Positions 33,614 to 42,416 of a stretch of 64,000 nucleotides of DNA are shown here, in pieces. The DNA is from an uncultured Caryophanales bacterium. Its GTDB lineage: Bacteria; Bacillota_I; Bacilli_A; RF39; UBA660. The translations under genes were made by a program, and so were the position numbers. Below the pieces are notes generated by a model that was given only the letters and a program-made list of their open reading frames with translations, had not been told where the DNA came from and ran no database searches. Every line of letters starts with the position of its first letter. Positions within the stretch are counted from its first letter, which is position 1. The DNA lies in NCBI GenBank assembly GCA_947564265.1, contig CANOBK010000002.1, positions 62,001 through 126,000 of the forward strand. Reading direction: 5' to 3'.

Positions 33614-35089
33614 TTATAATACAATCGCAATCATATTATTGGATCCCTTATTTACAATCTTCGTTAATGTATTCTGTAATTTAAAGCGTATATTATCTGG
33701 CATCATACTAATTTTAGATTGAATTCCTTCTTGAACAATCGCATCTAAACTACGACCGAAGATTTCACTTTTCCAGATATTAGAGGGATTCGTTTCATAA
33801 TCCTTCATTAAATAGTTGATTAATTCTTTACTTTGTAACTCACTACCGATAATTGGTTCAAATGTACTATTGACATCTACTCGAATCATGTGAATAGAAG
33901 AAGCTGTCGCACGTAATTTGACACCGTATCTAGGTCCTTGTTTTGTAATCTCAGGTGTATCTAGTTTCATGTCATCTAATGTTGGTGAAGCAACTCCATA
34001 TCCTGTTTGTTTTACCATCTTTAAAGCATATTTTATTTGATCATATTCCTTTTTTGCTTCATTAAAGTCTTGGAATAAAGATAATAAATCTGCTTTATTT
34101 TGGACATCAATTTGAATAATGTCTGTCAATACTTGTTGATATAAGTCACCTGGAGCTTCTAAATTAATCGTAATTTCTCCTGTAGAAGGATCTACTTCTG
34201 ATAAATATGACTTTGAAATATTCTCGATTCCCATAAAATGTTGATTAATTTTTTCTACATCTCGTAATTTATCTACTTCAACAACACTCTCTTTAATCGC
34301 ATCAATATAATTTTTCTTAATTGGATGATCTGGTTTTAAGATAGCAATCCATTCCGGCATATTGACTTTTACTTCTAAGATTGGGAATTCATATAAAGCT
34401 TCTCTTAAAATATCATACATATCTTTTTGATTCATGTTTTCAATATTCATTGGCAATACTGGTACTTGATATTCTTCTTTTAATTTTTCACAAATTTTCT
34501 CCGTATCAGGAAGCATTGGGTGTGTTGAATTCACAATGACAATAAATGGTTTCCCAAGTTCCTTTAATTCTCTGATAACACGACCTTCTGCCTCTAAGTA
34601 ATCACTTCGATTAAACTCCCCAATTGATCCATCAGTCGTTACGACAATACCAATTGTCGAATGATCACGAATTACTTTTTCTGTTCCTACTTCTGCAGCC
34701 TCGCTAAAAGCGATTGGTTCATCATACCATGGAGTTTTTACAAGGCGAGGGCCATTTTCATCCTCTGCACCCTTTACATTATCAATCAAATATCCAACAC
34801 AATCAATTAAACGAATATTACACGAAAAGTCATCAATCTGAATTTTCGCAGCATTGTTAGGAACAAACTTTGGTTCTGTTGTCATAATTGTCTTTCCAGC
34901 AGCACTCTGTGGAACCTCATCTAAAGCTCTTTTTCTTTCGTATTCATCTTCAATATTTGGAACAATTAAATTTTCCACAACTTTTTTAATAAAAGTACTC
35001 TTCCCAGTACGAACAGCTCCTACAACTCCTAAATAAATATCTCCTCCCGTTCGACTGGCAATATTTTTAATAATATCTTTCTTATCCAT
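33614..35089 (-). CDS. spoIVA: Stage IV sporulation protein A (coat morphogenetic ATPase)
   Basis: A 491-residue protein, close to the 492 of Bacillus. The N-terminal TRAFAC-type ATPase has RTGGDIYLGVVGAVRTGKST (Walker A) and IRLIDCVGYLIDNVKGA. SpoIVA polymerises by ATP hydrolysis into the spore coat basement layer around the forespore. The family C-terminus ends in a membrane/SpoVM-contact region, here SNNMIAIVL. I use the ATG at 35089, which aligns with the Bacillus N-terminus. A SigE-like promoter lies upstream. Confidence 0.97.
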   Translation of the reverse strand: MDKKDIIKNIASRTGGDIYLGVVGAVRTGKSTFIKKVVENLIVPNIEDEYERKRALDEVPQSAAGKTIMTTEPKFVPNNAAKIQIDDFSCNIRLIDCVGYLIDNVKGAEDENGPRLVKTPWYDEPIAFSEAAEVGTEKVIRDHSTIGIVVTTDGSIGEFNRSDYLEAEGRVIRELKELGKPFIVIVNSTHPMLPDTEKICEKLKEEYQVPVLPMNIENMNQKDMYDILREALYEFPILEVKVNMPEWIAILKPDHPIKKNYIDAIKESVVEVDKLRDVEKINQHFMGIENISKSYLSEVDPSTGEITINLEAPGDLYQQVLTDIIQIDVQNKADLLSLFQDFNEAKKEYDQIKYALKMVKQTGYGVASPTLDDMKLDTPEITKQGPRYGVKLRATASSIHMIRVDVNSTFEPIIGSELQSKELINYLMKDYETNPSNIWKSEIFGRSLDAIVQEGIQSKISMMPDNIRFKLQNTLTKIVNKGSNNMIAIVL

Positions 35090-35120
35090 ACAATCTAACA
35101 CTCTCTTTCTATTTCATTTA

Positions 35121-35149
35121 ACTATATGAAAAAAGAAAAAGAGATATTC
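35121..35149 (-). promoter_or_regulatory. SigE-like promoter of spoIVA
   Basis: On the minus strand GAATATC (35143-35149) and CATATAGT (35121-35128) are separated by 14 bp. This fits the SigE pattern of an ATATT-like -35 and a CATAnnnT -10. In Bacillus spoIVA is a SigE-dependent gene of the mother cell. Confidence 0.6.
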
Positions 35150-35225
35150 CTAATCAAATAATATCTCCCATAAATTTTATTTCCCTTAAAAATTCATTTT
35201 AATGTTATTTATTGAATGAAATTTT

Positions 35226-36047
35226 TTAACTTTCCTTTAACTTTTCAATTTGTTCTTTGGATAAACCTGTTACTTTTGCAATTACTTCAATTGGAATATC
35301 TTCTCCTAATAAATTTTTGGCCACTTGTTCCATTCCTTGTTCTATCCCGTCTCGAACACCCTCATCATAAGCTGAGTTTACTAATTTTTCTTGTACCCGT
35401 TCTTTCTCATACTCTGTTAAAAATACTTCATCCATACTTAAACTTCTCAATTCTTTTATTATCTTTAAATCAAGGGAATCCTTAGTAATATGTTCCATCT
35501 CTTCAAAACCACTTGCATTAAATAATACTAATCTTCTTTCGATTTCATCATATTTATCATAACACTCTTCCCGATAATTTGGTAAATAAAATTCATAACT
35601 TTCAATGCCTTCTATTAAAAGACTGTTGATTGGATCATTAAATGTAAAATGTGCATCCAGTAAGTTTTTATCCTTATGATTTTTAAATTGATTAAATAGA
35701 ATTAATATTGTTCTTTTTGGAGTATATTTTTCTCCCATCGTAAACCTTCTAGCCTCTGTTCGATAAAGATACTGATAATTTTTTATAGTATCAGATTCTT
35801 TATTACTATTAGTCATTCCTACAATAACAACCATATCACCTTTTTCAAAGACCAAATCCATTCGATAATCCTTAATGTGACTTCCTGTATTTAACTCATT
35901 ATTTATCATTGTAAATTGACTTAAATCAATCCCAGTCTTGCGATAAATAATTTCTAATATCCATTTCCTAGTATCTTCATTTTTCATAAAATACTTAAAT
36001 GTAGTATCACTACACAAACTAATAAAGTCATATTTTGTACCTATCAT
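35226..36047 (-). CDS. PD-(D/E)XK family transposase-type protein, probably inactive
   Basis: A 273-residue protein of the Rpn/PD-(D/E)XK nuclease transposase-like family: LCSDTTFKYFMKNEDTRKWI at the start, the YRMDLVFEKGDM strand with the catalytic Asp, and repeat-like SAYDEGVRDGIEQGMEQ near the C-terminus. At the position where active members have E-x-Q/K (IEMQ), this one reads VGMTNSN, so the second carboxylate and lysine are missing. It is probably catalytically dead or decaying. Family members are very common in gut Firmicutes in many copies. GGAGGA precedes the ATG. No terminal repeats are visible. Confidence 0.75.
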   Translation of the reverse strand: MIGTKYDFISLCSDTTFKYFMKNEDTRKWILEIIYRKTGIDLSQFTMINNELNTGSHIKDYRMDLVFEKGDMVVIVGMTNSNKESDTIKNYQYLYRTEARRFTMGEKYTPKRTILILFNQFKNHKDKNLLDAHFTFNDPINSLLIEGIESYEFYLPNYREECYDKYDEIERRLVLFNASGFEEMEHITKDSLDLKIIKELRSLSMDEVFLTEYEKERVQEKLVNSAYDEGVRDGIEQGMEQVAKNLLGEDIPIEVIAKVTGLSKEQIEKLKES

Positions 36048-36153
36048 ATTTAATTCCTCCCTAGAAAGTAAAATACCTTCTAATTATATTATTTAAAAAA
36101 ATTGCCCATTCGGACAATTTTTTAGAAAATATTTTATTAATTAGGAAAAAAGA

Positions 36154-36639
36154 CTACTCCGCGTGAACAATTTCCAATAATTTCTTTTGTTTTTGCTTAA
36201 TGGATTCTTGTAGGAAAAAGCCATCTCTTACATATTCCATTGTGGCATCGCTCTTATTAATTTGTTCAAATTGCTTTAGTAAATTACTTTCCATTTTCTG
36301 GTACTCACGATCTCTAGTAAAAATATTAGAAAACAAAACAATCTCTTCATGAAATCGAATTCCATAGTACTCTTTAAAATCAATACAAATGCCACTATTT
36401 CCAGCATCTTTAAAAAATACCATTTCATCTCCTGTATTATGATAAGTATCTAAATATTCTTCTAAACTATATCTAGATTCTGTCATAGAAGAATGTGTCG
36501 TAATAAAATAACCTTTTTTATTTTTTTCTCTCAATAGTTCCTTTAATGCTTCATAATTTAAATGAAGTAATCCCATTTCTTCAATTTCTGACTTAGAATA
36601 AAAAATGTCATCGAAACTAAAAATACTAAATTTTTCCAT
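36154..36639 (-). CDS. Unknown protein, paralog of the gene at 37035
   Basis: A 161-residue soluble protein that is clearly paralogous to the product at 37035-37523: MEKFSIFSFDDIFYSKSEIE versus MEKFEVYKFDNVFYTKEEIE, then YGIRFHEEIVLF versus YGIRFNENLILF, and a shared KQKKLLEI-type tail. The two copies flank a spoVIF-like gene. Residue conservation suggests an alpha/beta fold; no catalytic motif. Possibly spore-associated by neighbourhood. Confidence 0.6.
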   Translation of the reverse strand: MEKFSIFSFDDIFYSKSEIEEMGLLHLNYEALKELLREKNKKGYFITTHSSMTESRYSLEEYLDTYHNTGDEMVFFKDAGNSGICIDFKEYYGIRFHEEIVLFSNIFTRDREYQKMESNLLKQFEQINKSDATMEYVRDGFFLQESIKQKQKKLLEIVHAE

Positions 36640-36718
36640 AGTGAAATCTCCTTGATAGAACTTATACTAATCTAAACCAATTAAAAAAGCAACAAAAAAG
36701 TAATCAAATCGACTACTT

Positions 36719-36955
36719 CTAAATCATTTTATCAACATCTGGAACATTATCTTTCATAATCGCATTTACAATCTTATCTTCCTTTTCACTACTTACTTCT
36801 TTTCCAGTTAAACTACTGATTTCATGAACCAAATCTCTTAAAACCTTTTCATCCTTCATATTAGAATTTTGTAACTTCGAAGCAAGAGATAAAATTGTCT
36901 CTTTTCCAACACCAGATTTATTTTCTACCTTTTTAAAAAAAGAATCTCCAAACAT
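36719..36955 (-). CDS. spoVIF: Stage VI sporulation protein F-like
   Basis: A 78-residue helical protein matching the SpoVIF family: FFKKVENKSGVGKETILSLA, then ASKLQNSNMKDEKVLRDLVH, and KEDKIVNAIMKDNVPD. In Bacillus SpoVIF acts with GerE in late coat maturation, under SigK control. GTAGGAGG precedes the ATG. It lies between two paralogous unknown genes, and its promoter class cannot be read with confidence. Confidence 0.85.
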   Translation of the reverse strand: MFGDSFFKKVENKSGVGKETILSLASKLQNSNMKDEKVLRDLVHEISSLTGKEVSSEKEDKIVNAIMKDNVPDVDKMI

Positions 36956-37034
36956 AAAAAACCTCCTACCCTAATATATGTAAGAGATTTTAAAATGTTT
37001 TTAATATTAATTAGCTTTTTCTTAACTTTGAATG

Positions 37035-37523
37035 TTATAATTGTTTTCCCATAGATAATAATTCCAATAATTTTTGTTTACTTGTAGCAAGTTCTTCTTG
37101 TTTTTGAAACGCTTGACTATTACAACCCACTATATAGTTTGTTTCCCTAACCTTACCCATTTGTTCAAAAATCAATCTTTCAATAGATGAATATTCTGAA
37201 TCTCTCGATTTAGAAGATTCAAATAAAATAAGATTTTCATTGAATCGAATTCCATATAAAAAGGTAAAATCAACAACAGCAGCGCAATCTCCACAATCCA
37301 TAAGAAATACCATTTTATCCTTATTAAAAGTTTCTAAATAATTCGAAAGACTATCACATTTTCTCGTCGAAGGAGAATAAATGGCTATCGTATATTGCTG
37401 TATATCTTTATCCTTTGCAAGCTTCTTTAATTCATCGTAATCGAAAAGAGAGAGACCCATTTTCTCAATTTCTTCTTTTGTGTAAAAAACATTATCAAAC
37501 TTATAGACTTCGAACTTTTCCAT
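37035..37523 (-). CDS. Unknown protein, paralog of the gene at 36154
   Basis: A 162-residue protein from the ATG at 37523 (GGAGGAGT upstream; the earlier ATG at 37538 overlaps that site). It shares length, N-terminus, central YGIRF block and C-terminal KQKLLELL with the 36154 gene. It carries extra cysteines (MDCGDCAAVVDF and VGCNSQ) where the paralog has KDAGNSGICIDF. A tandem duplication with a spoVIF-like gene between the copies. Function unknown. Confidence 0.6.
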   Translation of the reverse strand: MEKFEVYKFDNVFYTKEEIEKMGLSLFDYDELKKLAKDKDIQQYTIAIYSPSTRKCDSLSNYLETFNKDKMVFLMDCGDCAAVVDFTFLYGIRFNENLILFESSKSRDSEYSSIERLIFEQMGKVRETNYIVGCNSQAFQKQEELATSKQKLLELLSMGKQL

Positions 37524-37674
37524 ATTGTACTCCTCCATTGCATGACAATTATATTACCATAAGAAAATTCTAAACACAAGAAAAAGTAACCATATAGATT
37601 ACTTAAATCACTTTACTTACTTATAAATATTATCCAACAAATATTCTAAGAAAATAAATCAAATATAAAATGTT

Positions 37675-37872
37675 TTAAATATCATATTTACTTTTTCCTA
37701 GTTTCTTTTCGTATTTTTCTCGACGTTTTTGAAATTCTAAACATTGTTTACGATATACTTCTTCTGGTACTTGATGTCTTTGATATCGTTCATCTAAAAT
37801 TTTCTGTGCACGATCTAATCCTTCCAATTCCGTTTTTGGATCTTTCCGATCTAAGAACCAACCGAGTCCCAT
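37675..37872 (-). CDS. Small basic SHOCT-like protein (65 aa)
   Basis: MGLGWFLDRKDPKTELEGLD is followed by a basic helical hairpin (RYQRHQVPEEVYRKQCLEFQ, KRREKYEKKLG). The layout of a short helix with a YxxR/F pattern resembles SHOCT-type short C-terminal modules. AGGTGAAGTT precedes the ATG. It lies upstream of the paralog group and downstream of der in the same direction. Function unknown. Confidence 0.55.
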   Translation of the reverse strand: MGLGWFLDRKDPKTELEGLDRAQKILDERYQRHQVPEEVYRKQCLEFQKRREKYEKKLGKSKYDI

Positions 37873-37979
37873 AACTTCACCTCATTTTTAATTTCTAAAT
37901 TTAGTATATCCCGTTTTTATGTTTCTTTGCTCTTTTTTACAGAAAAAAGATTTCATTTTACAATAGAATTTGACAATAA

Positions 37980-39287
37980 TTAGTCATCTGTTTTATTTTT
38001 AAATTGTAAAACAATAGGAGTTCCTTCTAATTCAAAGTTTTCCCGTAACTTATTTTCTAAATAACGTTCATAAGAGAAATGAACCAGTCCCTTATTATTG
38101 ACACGAAATGTAAATTTTGGTGGTTTCGTTCCGCTTTGACTAGAAAAATAAATTTTTAATCGTTTTCCTTTATAAGATGGTGGTAAGTTTAAGGCATAGG
38201 CATCCATAATCACATCATTTAAAACACTGGTTGAAATCTGTCTCTTTACATTTTCACAAACTCTTAAGATTTCTGGCATTAGTGTATGAATTCGTTTCTT
38301 GGTAAGAGCAGATAAAAAAACAATTGGAGCATAAGTAATAAATTGAAACTCCCGTCTAACATAATCCGTATATTCCTTAATATTTGGGTTTTCCACTTTA
38401 TCCCATTTATTGACAACTAAAATGATTCCTTTTCCTCGCTCTAGAGCATACCCTGCGATATGCTTATCATGTTCAATAATTCCCTCTTCCGCATTAATCA
38501 CCAAAAGACATACATCACTTCGATCAATCGCTTTTAAACTACGAAGCAAACTATATTTTTCAACATTTTCATAAATCTTTCCCTGTTTTCTCATACCTGC
38601 CGTATCGATTAATACAAATTCTTGTTTCTCATAACGAAAAGTCGTATCAATCGCATCTCTCGTTGTTCCAGCTGTATTACTGACAATGACTCTCTCTTCA
38701 TTCACAAGTGCATTAATTAAACTACTTTTTCCAACATTAGGACGTCCAATCACAGAAAATTTTAATCGTTCATCTTCTTCCATTTCTTCTCTCTTTGGAA
38801 AATCCTTAGTAATCGCATCCAGTAATTCATACATTCCAATATTATGCTCTGCAGAAACTCCAATATATTCGGAAAATCCTAATTCATAAAAATCATAAAC
38901 ATGATCTTGAGATAATTTATTATCAATCTTATTAATCGCAACAATCACGCGTTTTTGAGACTTACGAAGCATATCTCTAACAACTCTGTCATTCTCCGTT
39001 AATCCTTCTTTTCCATCGACAACGAAGACAACAACATCACTTTCTTCAATCGCAATCTGCGCTTGTACTTTAATTTCATCATTAAAAAGTTCTCGACTAA
39101 CATCAATTCCACCAGTATCAATCACAGAGAATAGTGTATCCTTATAACTAGCTTCACTATAAATGCGATCTCTTGTAACTCCTGGAGTATCTTCGATAAT
39201 AGAAATTTTACTTCCTACAATTTTATTAAATAAAGTACTTTTTCCAACATTGGGACGACCTACTAAAGAAACAATTGGTAAATTCAT
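37980..39287 (-). CDS. der: Ribosome-assembly GTPase Der (EngA)
   Basis: A 435-residue protein with two tandem GTPase domains: GRPNVGKSTLFNKIVG and GRPNVGKSSLINALVN (P-loops), DTGG and DTAG switch motifs, NKID and NKWD. The C-terminal KH-like domain contains PPSYKGKRLKIYFSSQ. It acts in 50S subunit maturation. AGAGGGGG precedes the ATG. Length and domains are standard. Confidence 0.98.
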   Translation of the reverse strand: MNLPIVSLVGRPNVGKSTLFNKIVGSKISIIEDTPGVTRDRIYSEASYKDTLFSVIDTGGIDVSRELFNDEIKVQAQIAIEESDVVVFVVDGKEGLTENDRVVRDMLRKSQKRVIVAINKIDNKLSQDHVYDFYELGFSEYIGVSAEHNIGMYELLDAITKDFPKREEMEEDERLKFSVIGRPNVGKSSLINALVNEERVIVSNTAGTTRDAIDTTFRYEKQEFVLIDTAGMRKQGKIYENVEKYSLLRSLKAIDRSDVCLLVINAEEGIIEHDKHIAGYALERGKGIILVVNKWDKVENPNIKEYTDYVRREFQFITYAPIVFLSALTKKRIHTLMPEILRVCENVKRQISTSVLNDVIMDAYALNLPPSYKGKRLKIYFSSQSGTKPPKFTFRVNNKGLVHFSYERYLENKLRENFELEGTPIVLQFKNKTDD

Positions 39288-39358
39288 GGAAATCCCCCTC
39301 TTTCTATCACCCTATTCTATCATAAAAATAAAAAAAAGAGAAGTAATATCCCCTTTTT

Positions 39359-40744
39359 CTATTTCATGATTTGTTTTAAAGGAACTGCAAGACTTCTTAA
39401 TTTTTCGAAACAAGCTTTTGCTTTTTTAATCTCCTGTTTATTCATCGTAACATAACCTCTGGAAGTACCATCACTAGGAAGGTCTACAAGTAAAGCATAC
39501 TCATCAATTCCTATCCATCCTTCTTTAATCACCTTTAAAAGTTCTGGATAATTTTCTCTTAATTCATTAAGATCTACAAAACTAGTAGTAATTTTATTAC
39601 TAGAAAGATATCTCTGAATGTATTTATTTTTCTTGTATTCCTCTGCCTTTTCCCTTTCAAACAGAAAGATTCTATGCATTTTAACACCACGATCTACCGC
39701 ATCGAAATTACTCTGAATAAATTTTCTTTCTGCTGGATCTTCATTCCATTCATTATCCATCATAGTAGAAGTAATCCACATCTCAGATCCTTTTTGAGTT
39801 TCACGAAAGAATTTATCCAAAATACGATAGAACTTTCCAGAATCCAAGTCCTCCGTTTTTGATTGCTCATCCATAGATAAATAACCACCATCAGATACCA
39901 AGGTACTTCCATTTGTATATTTATGACGAGTAAGCATCAAATAAATATCGTCCGCAATTTCTTGTGGATATCCAAGACGTTTCATAGGAATTGAATTTCT
40001 AGCCTTATTGAAAGAATCATCGGTTTCCATTACGCCACCAATCCAACCAGCAGCAACAGAATTAACACGAACTCCATACATTTCCGTTAGTACATTAGCA
40101 AATGTCTGCACCAAATTCACTTTAGCAGCCTGAGCAGAAGCATAAGCGGAAGCACCAAAAGATCCACGATAGGCTTCAATACTATTGACAATAACAATAC
40201 TAGATTCAAAATTCATTTTTTTAACGAGTTCCCTAACTAATAAATTAGCCGCAAAAACGTTTACTCGATAACTATTCTCAAACTTGTCATAATCAAAATC
40301 TAGAGAATCTTCTAATTCAAAATAAATTTCCATAAATACAAAGCCAGAAATATCTCCAGAAATTTCATTGACTACTTTTAAAAGAGAATTACGATCAAAA
40401 TAATCCACGGGTTTTAATTCGATATCATCATTGAATAACTCTTGATCAATCGTATTACCCTGTTGATATAAACCAATGATATAATACCCTTTTTCTAGTA
40501 AGATTTTTGATAACTCTTTTCCAATCTCAGAATTAATCCCAGCAACTACTATAATCTTTTTATCGATTTGTTCCTTTGAATAAGTAGTTCTTTTATCAAT
40601 TGGTTTACTTGTATCCCTTGGAATATTCCATCTTCTTCCTGTTTTAAAAGCACCTGGAATTCGGTTATTATTTAATAAATTAACGATTCTTCTTTCACTG
40701 ATATTCCATAATTCAGATGCCTCTTTTACTGTTAGATAATCCAT
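39359..40744 (-). CDS. Helix-turn-helix/SDR fusion regulator
   Basis: A 461-residue fusion. Residues 1-50 form an excisionase-type helix-turn-helix (YLTVKEASELWNISERRIVN, then GRRWNIPRD). Residues about 65-285 are a short-chain dehydrogenase fold with VVAGINSEIGKELSKIL as nucleotide-binding loop and a Ser in IVNSIEAYRG. At the active site the usual Y-x3-K reads YASAQ, so the catalytic Lys is replaced by Gln. The C-terminal region (about 300-460) contains GSEMWITSTMMDNEWNEDPA and GVKMHRIFLFEREK, which I do not recognise. It may sense NAD(P)H or a ligand and control transcription, including its own, through the palindrome over its promoter. The ATG at 40744 is chosen by GGTGAT spacing. Confidence 0.75.
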   Translation of the reverse strand: MDYLTVKEASELWNISERRIVNLLNNNRIPGAFKTGRRWNIPRDTSKPIDKRTTYSKEQIDKKIIVVAGINSEIGKELSKILLEKGYYIIGLYQQGNTIDQELFNDDIELKPVDYFDRNSLLKVVNEISGDISGFVFMEIYFELEDSLDFDYDKFENSYRVNVFAANLLVRELVKKMNFESSIVIVNSIEAYRGSFGASAYASAQAAKVNLVQTFANVLTEMYGVRVNSVAAGWIGGVMETDDSFNKARNSIPMKRLGYPQEIADDIYLMLTRHKYTNGSTLVSDGGYLSMDEQSKTEDLDSGKFYRILDKFFRETQKGSEMWITSTMMDNEWNEDPAERKFIQSNFDAVDRGVKMHRIFLFEREKAEEYKKNKYIQRYLSSNKITTSFVDLNELRENYPELLKVIKEGWIGIDEYALLVDLPSDGTSRGYVTMNKQEIKKAKACFEKLRSLAVPLKQIMK

Positions 40745-40762
40745 CTCCATCACCTACGCATT

Positions 40763-40791
40763 ATAATATACCGAATTCGGAATATTGTCAA
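40763..40791 (-). promoter_or_regulatory. Promoter with a 22-bp palindromic operator (SDR regulator)
   Basis: Minus strand TTGACA (40786-40791) and TATTAT (40763-40768) are separated by 17 bp. The spacer is filled by a palindrome, 40765-40786, with core CCGAATTCGG and one mismatch in 11-bp arms. Protein bound here would block RNA polymerase. Autoregulation by the HTH/SDR protein is the simplest reading. Confidence 0.7.
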
Positions 40792-40914
40792 CAATTTTTT
40801 ACAAAACAAAAAGTCACGTATCTTAACGAGACTCCATATATCAAAAAAAAGATTATTGTAAGAATTGCTTTTTCTTTTGTTTCTCTCCTTCATCAATTAA
40901 ATCTTTTTGATGAT

Positions 40915-41859
40915 TCATAGTAACCCTGTCATATGAAAAAAGTTAGATGCAATATTCTTTTTGTTTTCCTCAATCTTAAAGAGTTGTTGTTCCATTCCTA
41001 CCTTCAACCATTGCTTAATCTCATCTACTTCCCCAATCTTTACTTTTTCCAAGTGGTGTGTTTTCACTTCATACGTTGGTGTTATGTAGGTTAAATCTAT
41101 TAAAGGTAATCCATTCATTCCAATTAAAGATATAAAATATCTTTGATGCCGATTATCACTTGAAACTATTTTTAAGGATGCTAACCACGCCTCATTTTCC
41201 TGCATATAATTAAAAATTTCATTTACTAATTCTACAGGCAATTTATTCATATGATTATAAAGAAAATCCCTTACATTAAAAATTCCCTCAGGACTATATA
41301 AATAACTCCATTTATCTGAGGTTCTACAATTTTTATCCCAGGAATAAAAACTATATTCATATTCATCCTTTGTCTCATCAATTTCTTCACATACTAATAC
41401 TTGTTTTTGTTCCAATAGCCTTTTATTTTCTGTTAATATATTTCCAAATATTTTACCTTTGATAAAACCTTTATAAGTTACATGATTTTCTTCATCAACA
41501 AAAAACAATACATTTCCGATACCCGCTTCTTCTGTCCTAGGAATCATAAAGTGATGTTCATCCAATTGTTTAAATCTTACACTCGGTTCATATGCTAAAG
41601 AATGTTTGATTCCTTGACCATCAGTTCTTTCTTGGATTTCAGTTCGATATACTGGACCAGAATCTGCAGCAAACATTCCTAGTGGACATAAAACATTTCC
41701 CTCTCTATCAAATACTTCATTTAAATATTCACGATTCTCTTGATAAGTAACTTGAACTACATAACCCCAATCTTTTTCTAATATATATATCTTCCCATCA
41801 TTAATCTCATATTCCTCTAGTTGTTTACTTACCAACTGTTTTATCATAATACTATCCAT
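40915..41859 (-). CDS. Hypothetical protein (314 aa)
   Basis: A soluble, acidic, beta-rich protein with repeated aromatic/charged strands (YILEKDWGYVVQVTYQENRE, then YEYSFYSWDKNCRTSDKWSY). It resembles in style the WG-repeat or beta-propeller proteins, but no repeat unit is clear. A partial protein at the right window edge has a similar feel. AAGGAATATGCT precedes the ATG. Not recognised. Confidence 0.55.
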   Translation of the reverse strand: MDSIMIKQLVSKQLEEYEINDGKIYILEKDWGYVVQVTYQENREYLNEVFDREGNVLCPLGMFAADSGPVYRTEIQERTDGQGIKHSLAYEPSVRFKQLDEHHFMIPRTEEAGIGNVLFFVDEENHVTYKGFIKGKIFGNILTENKRLLEQKQVLVCEEIDETKDEYEYSFYSWDKNCRTSDKWSYLYSPEGIFNVRDFLYNHMNKLPVELVNEIFNYMQENEAWLASLKIVSSDNRHQRYFISLIGMNGLPLIDLTYITPTYEVKTHHLEKVKIGEVDEIKQWLKVGMEQQLFKIEENKKNIASNFFHMTGLL

Positions 41860-41942
41860 AGCATATTCCTTTCAACTTAATATTTTTGAGTATATCATAT
41901 TATGCAATATTTTCTTATAAATTGCAATATCTTCAGGAAAAA

Positions 41943-42314
41943 TTACGTACATTCCTTTAAAATAGAAAGTGCATTTTCTACATTTTCAAATGTATTATTG
42001 GAAGTACAATCCAGTAGAATATCTTCTTTTTTAACACCGAGACTAATGGCTAGTTGTTCCATTCGTTCTGCTTCTGAAATCAGTTCACCGTCTTGATTAC
42101 TAACCCCGTTTGTTCCTCCCATAAAAACTAATTTTTGTACTCTTTTCTGTTGATACAATTCCACCGCTTTAGACACTCTTTCTTTTATCAACATACTATT
42201 TCCAAAAACAAGACCATACTTACTAGATAGTCCATTATCTTCTATATCAGAATAGACAATATTTTGAATATCTTCATCACTTAAAATTTCATCTTGAATC
42301 TGAGATAATTTCAT
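41943..42314 (-). pseudogene. Truncated DUF218 (YdcF/SanA-like) protein
   Basis: The 123-residue frame matches the N-terminal two thirds of the DUF218 domain: KYGLVFGNSMLIKERVSKAV, LVFMGGTN, SEAERMEQLAISLGVKKEDI and the SNNTFENVENA motif. The usual domain of about 180-200 residues would continue after this point, but the frame ends at KECT. No continuation is visible in other frames. The usual membrane anchor is also absent. Likely a remnant, though a short active version cannot be excluded. Confidence 0.55.
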
Positions 42315-42376
42315 TAGTTATCACCAACTTTACTTTTTATAAATTATATTTTAACAAACCGATAGAACTTCTACAA

Positions 42377-42402
42377 GAAAAAGAACAGCATCCACTGTTC
42401 CC
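42377..42402 (-). terminator. Terminator of the XRE-DUF4097 operon
   Basis: GAACAG and CTGTTC form a hairpin followed by TTTTTC on the minus strand, just past the DUF4097 stop. Confidence 0.65.
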
Positions 42403-42416
42403 CCTTTTCGTTTATT

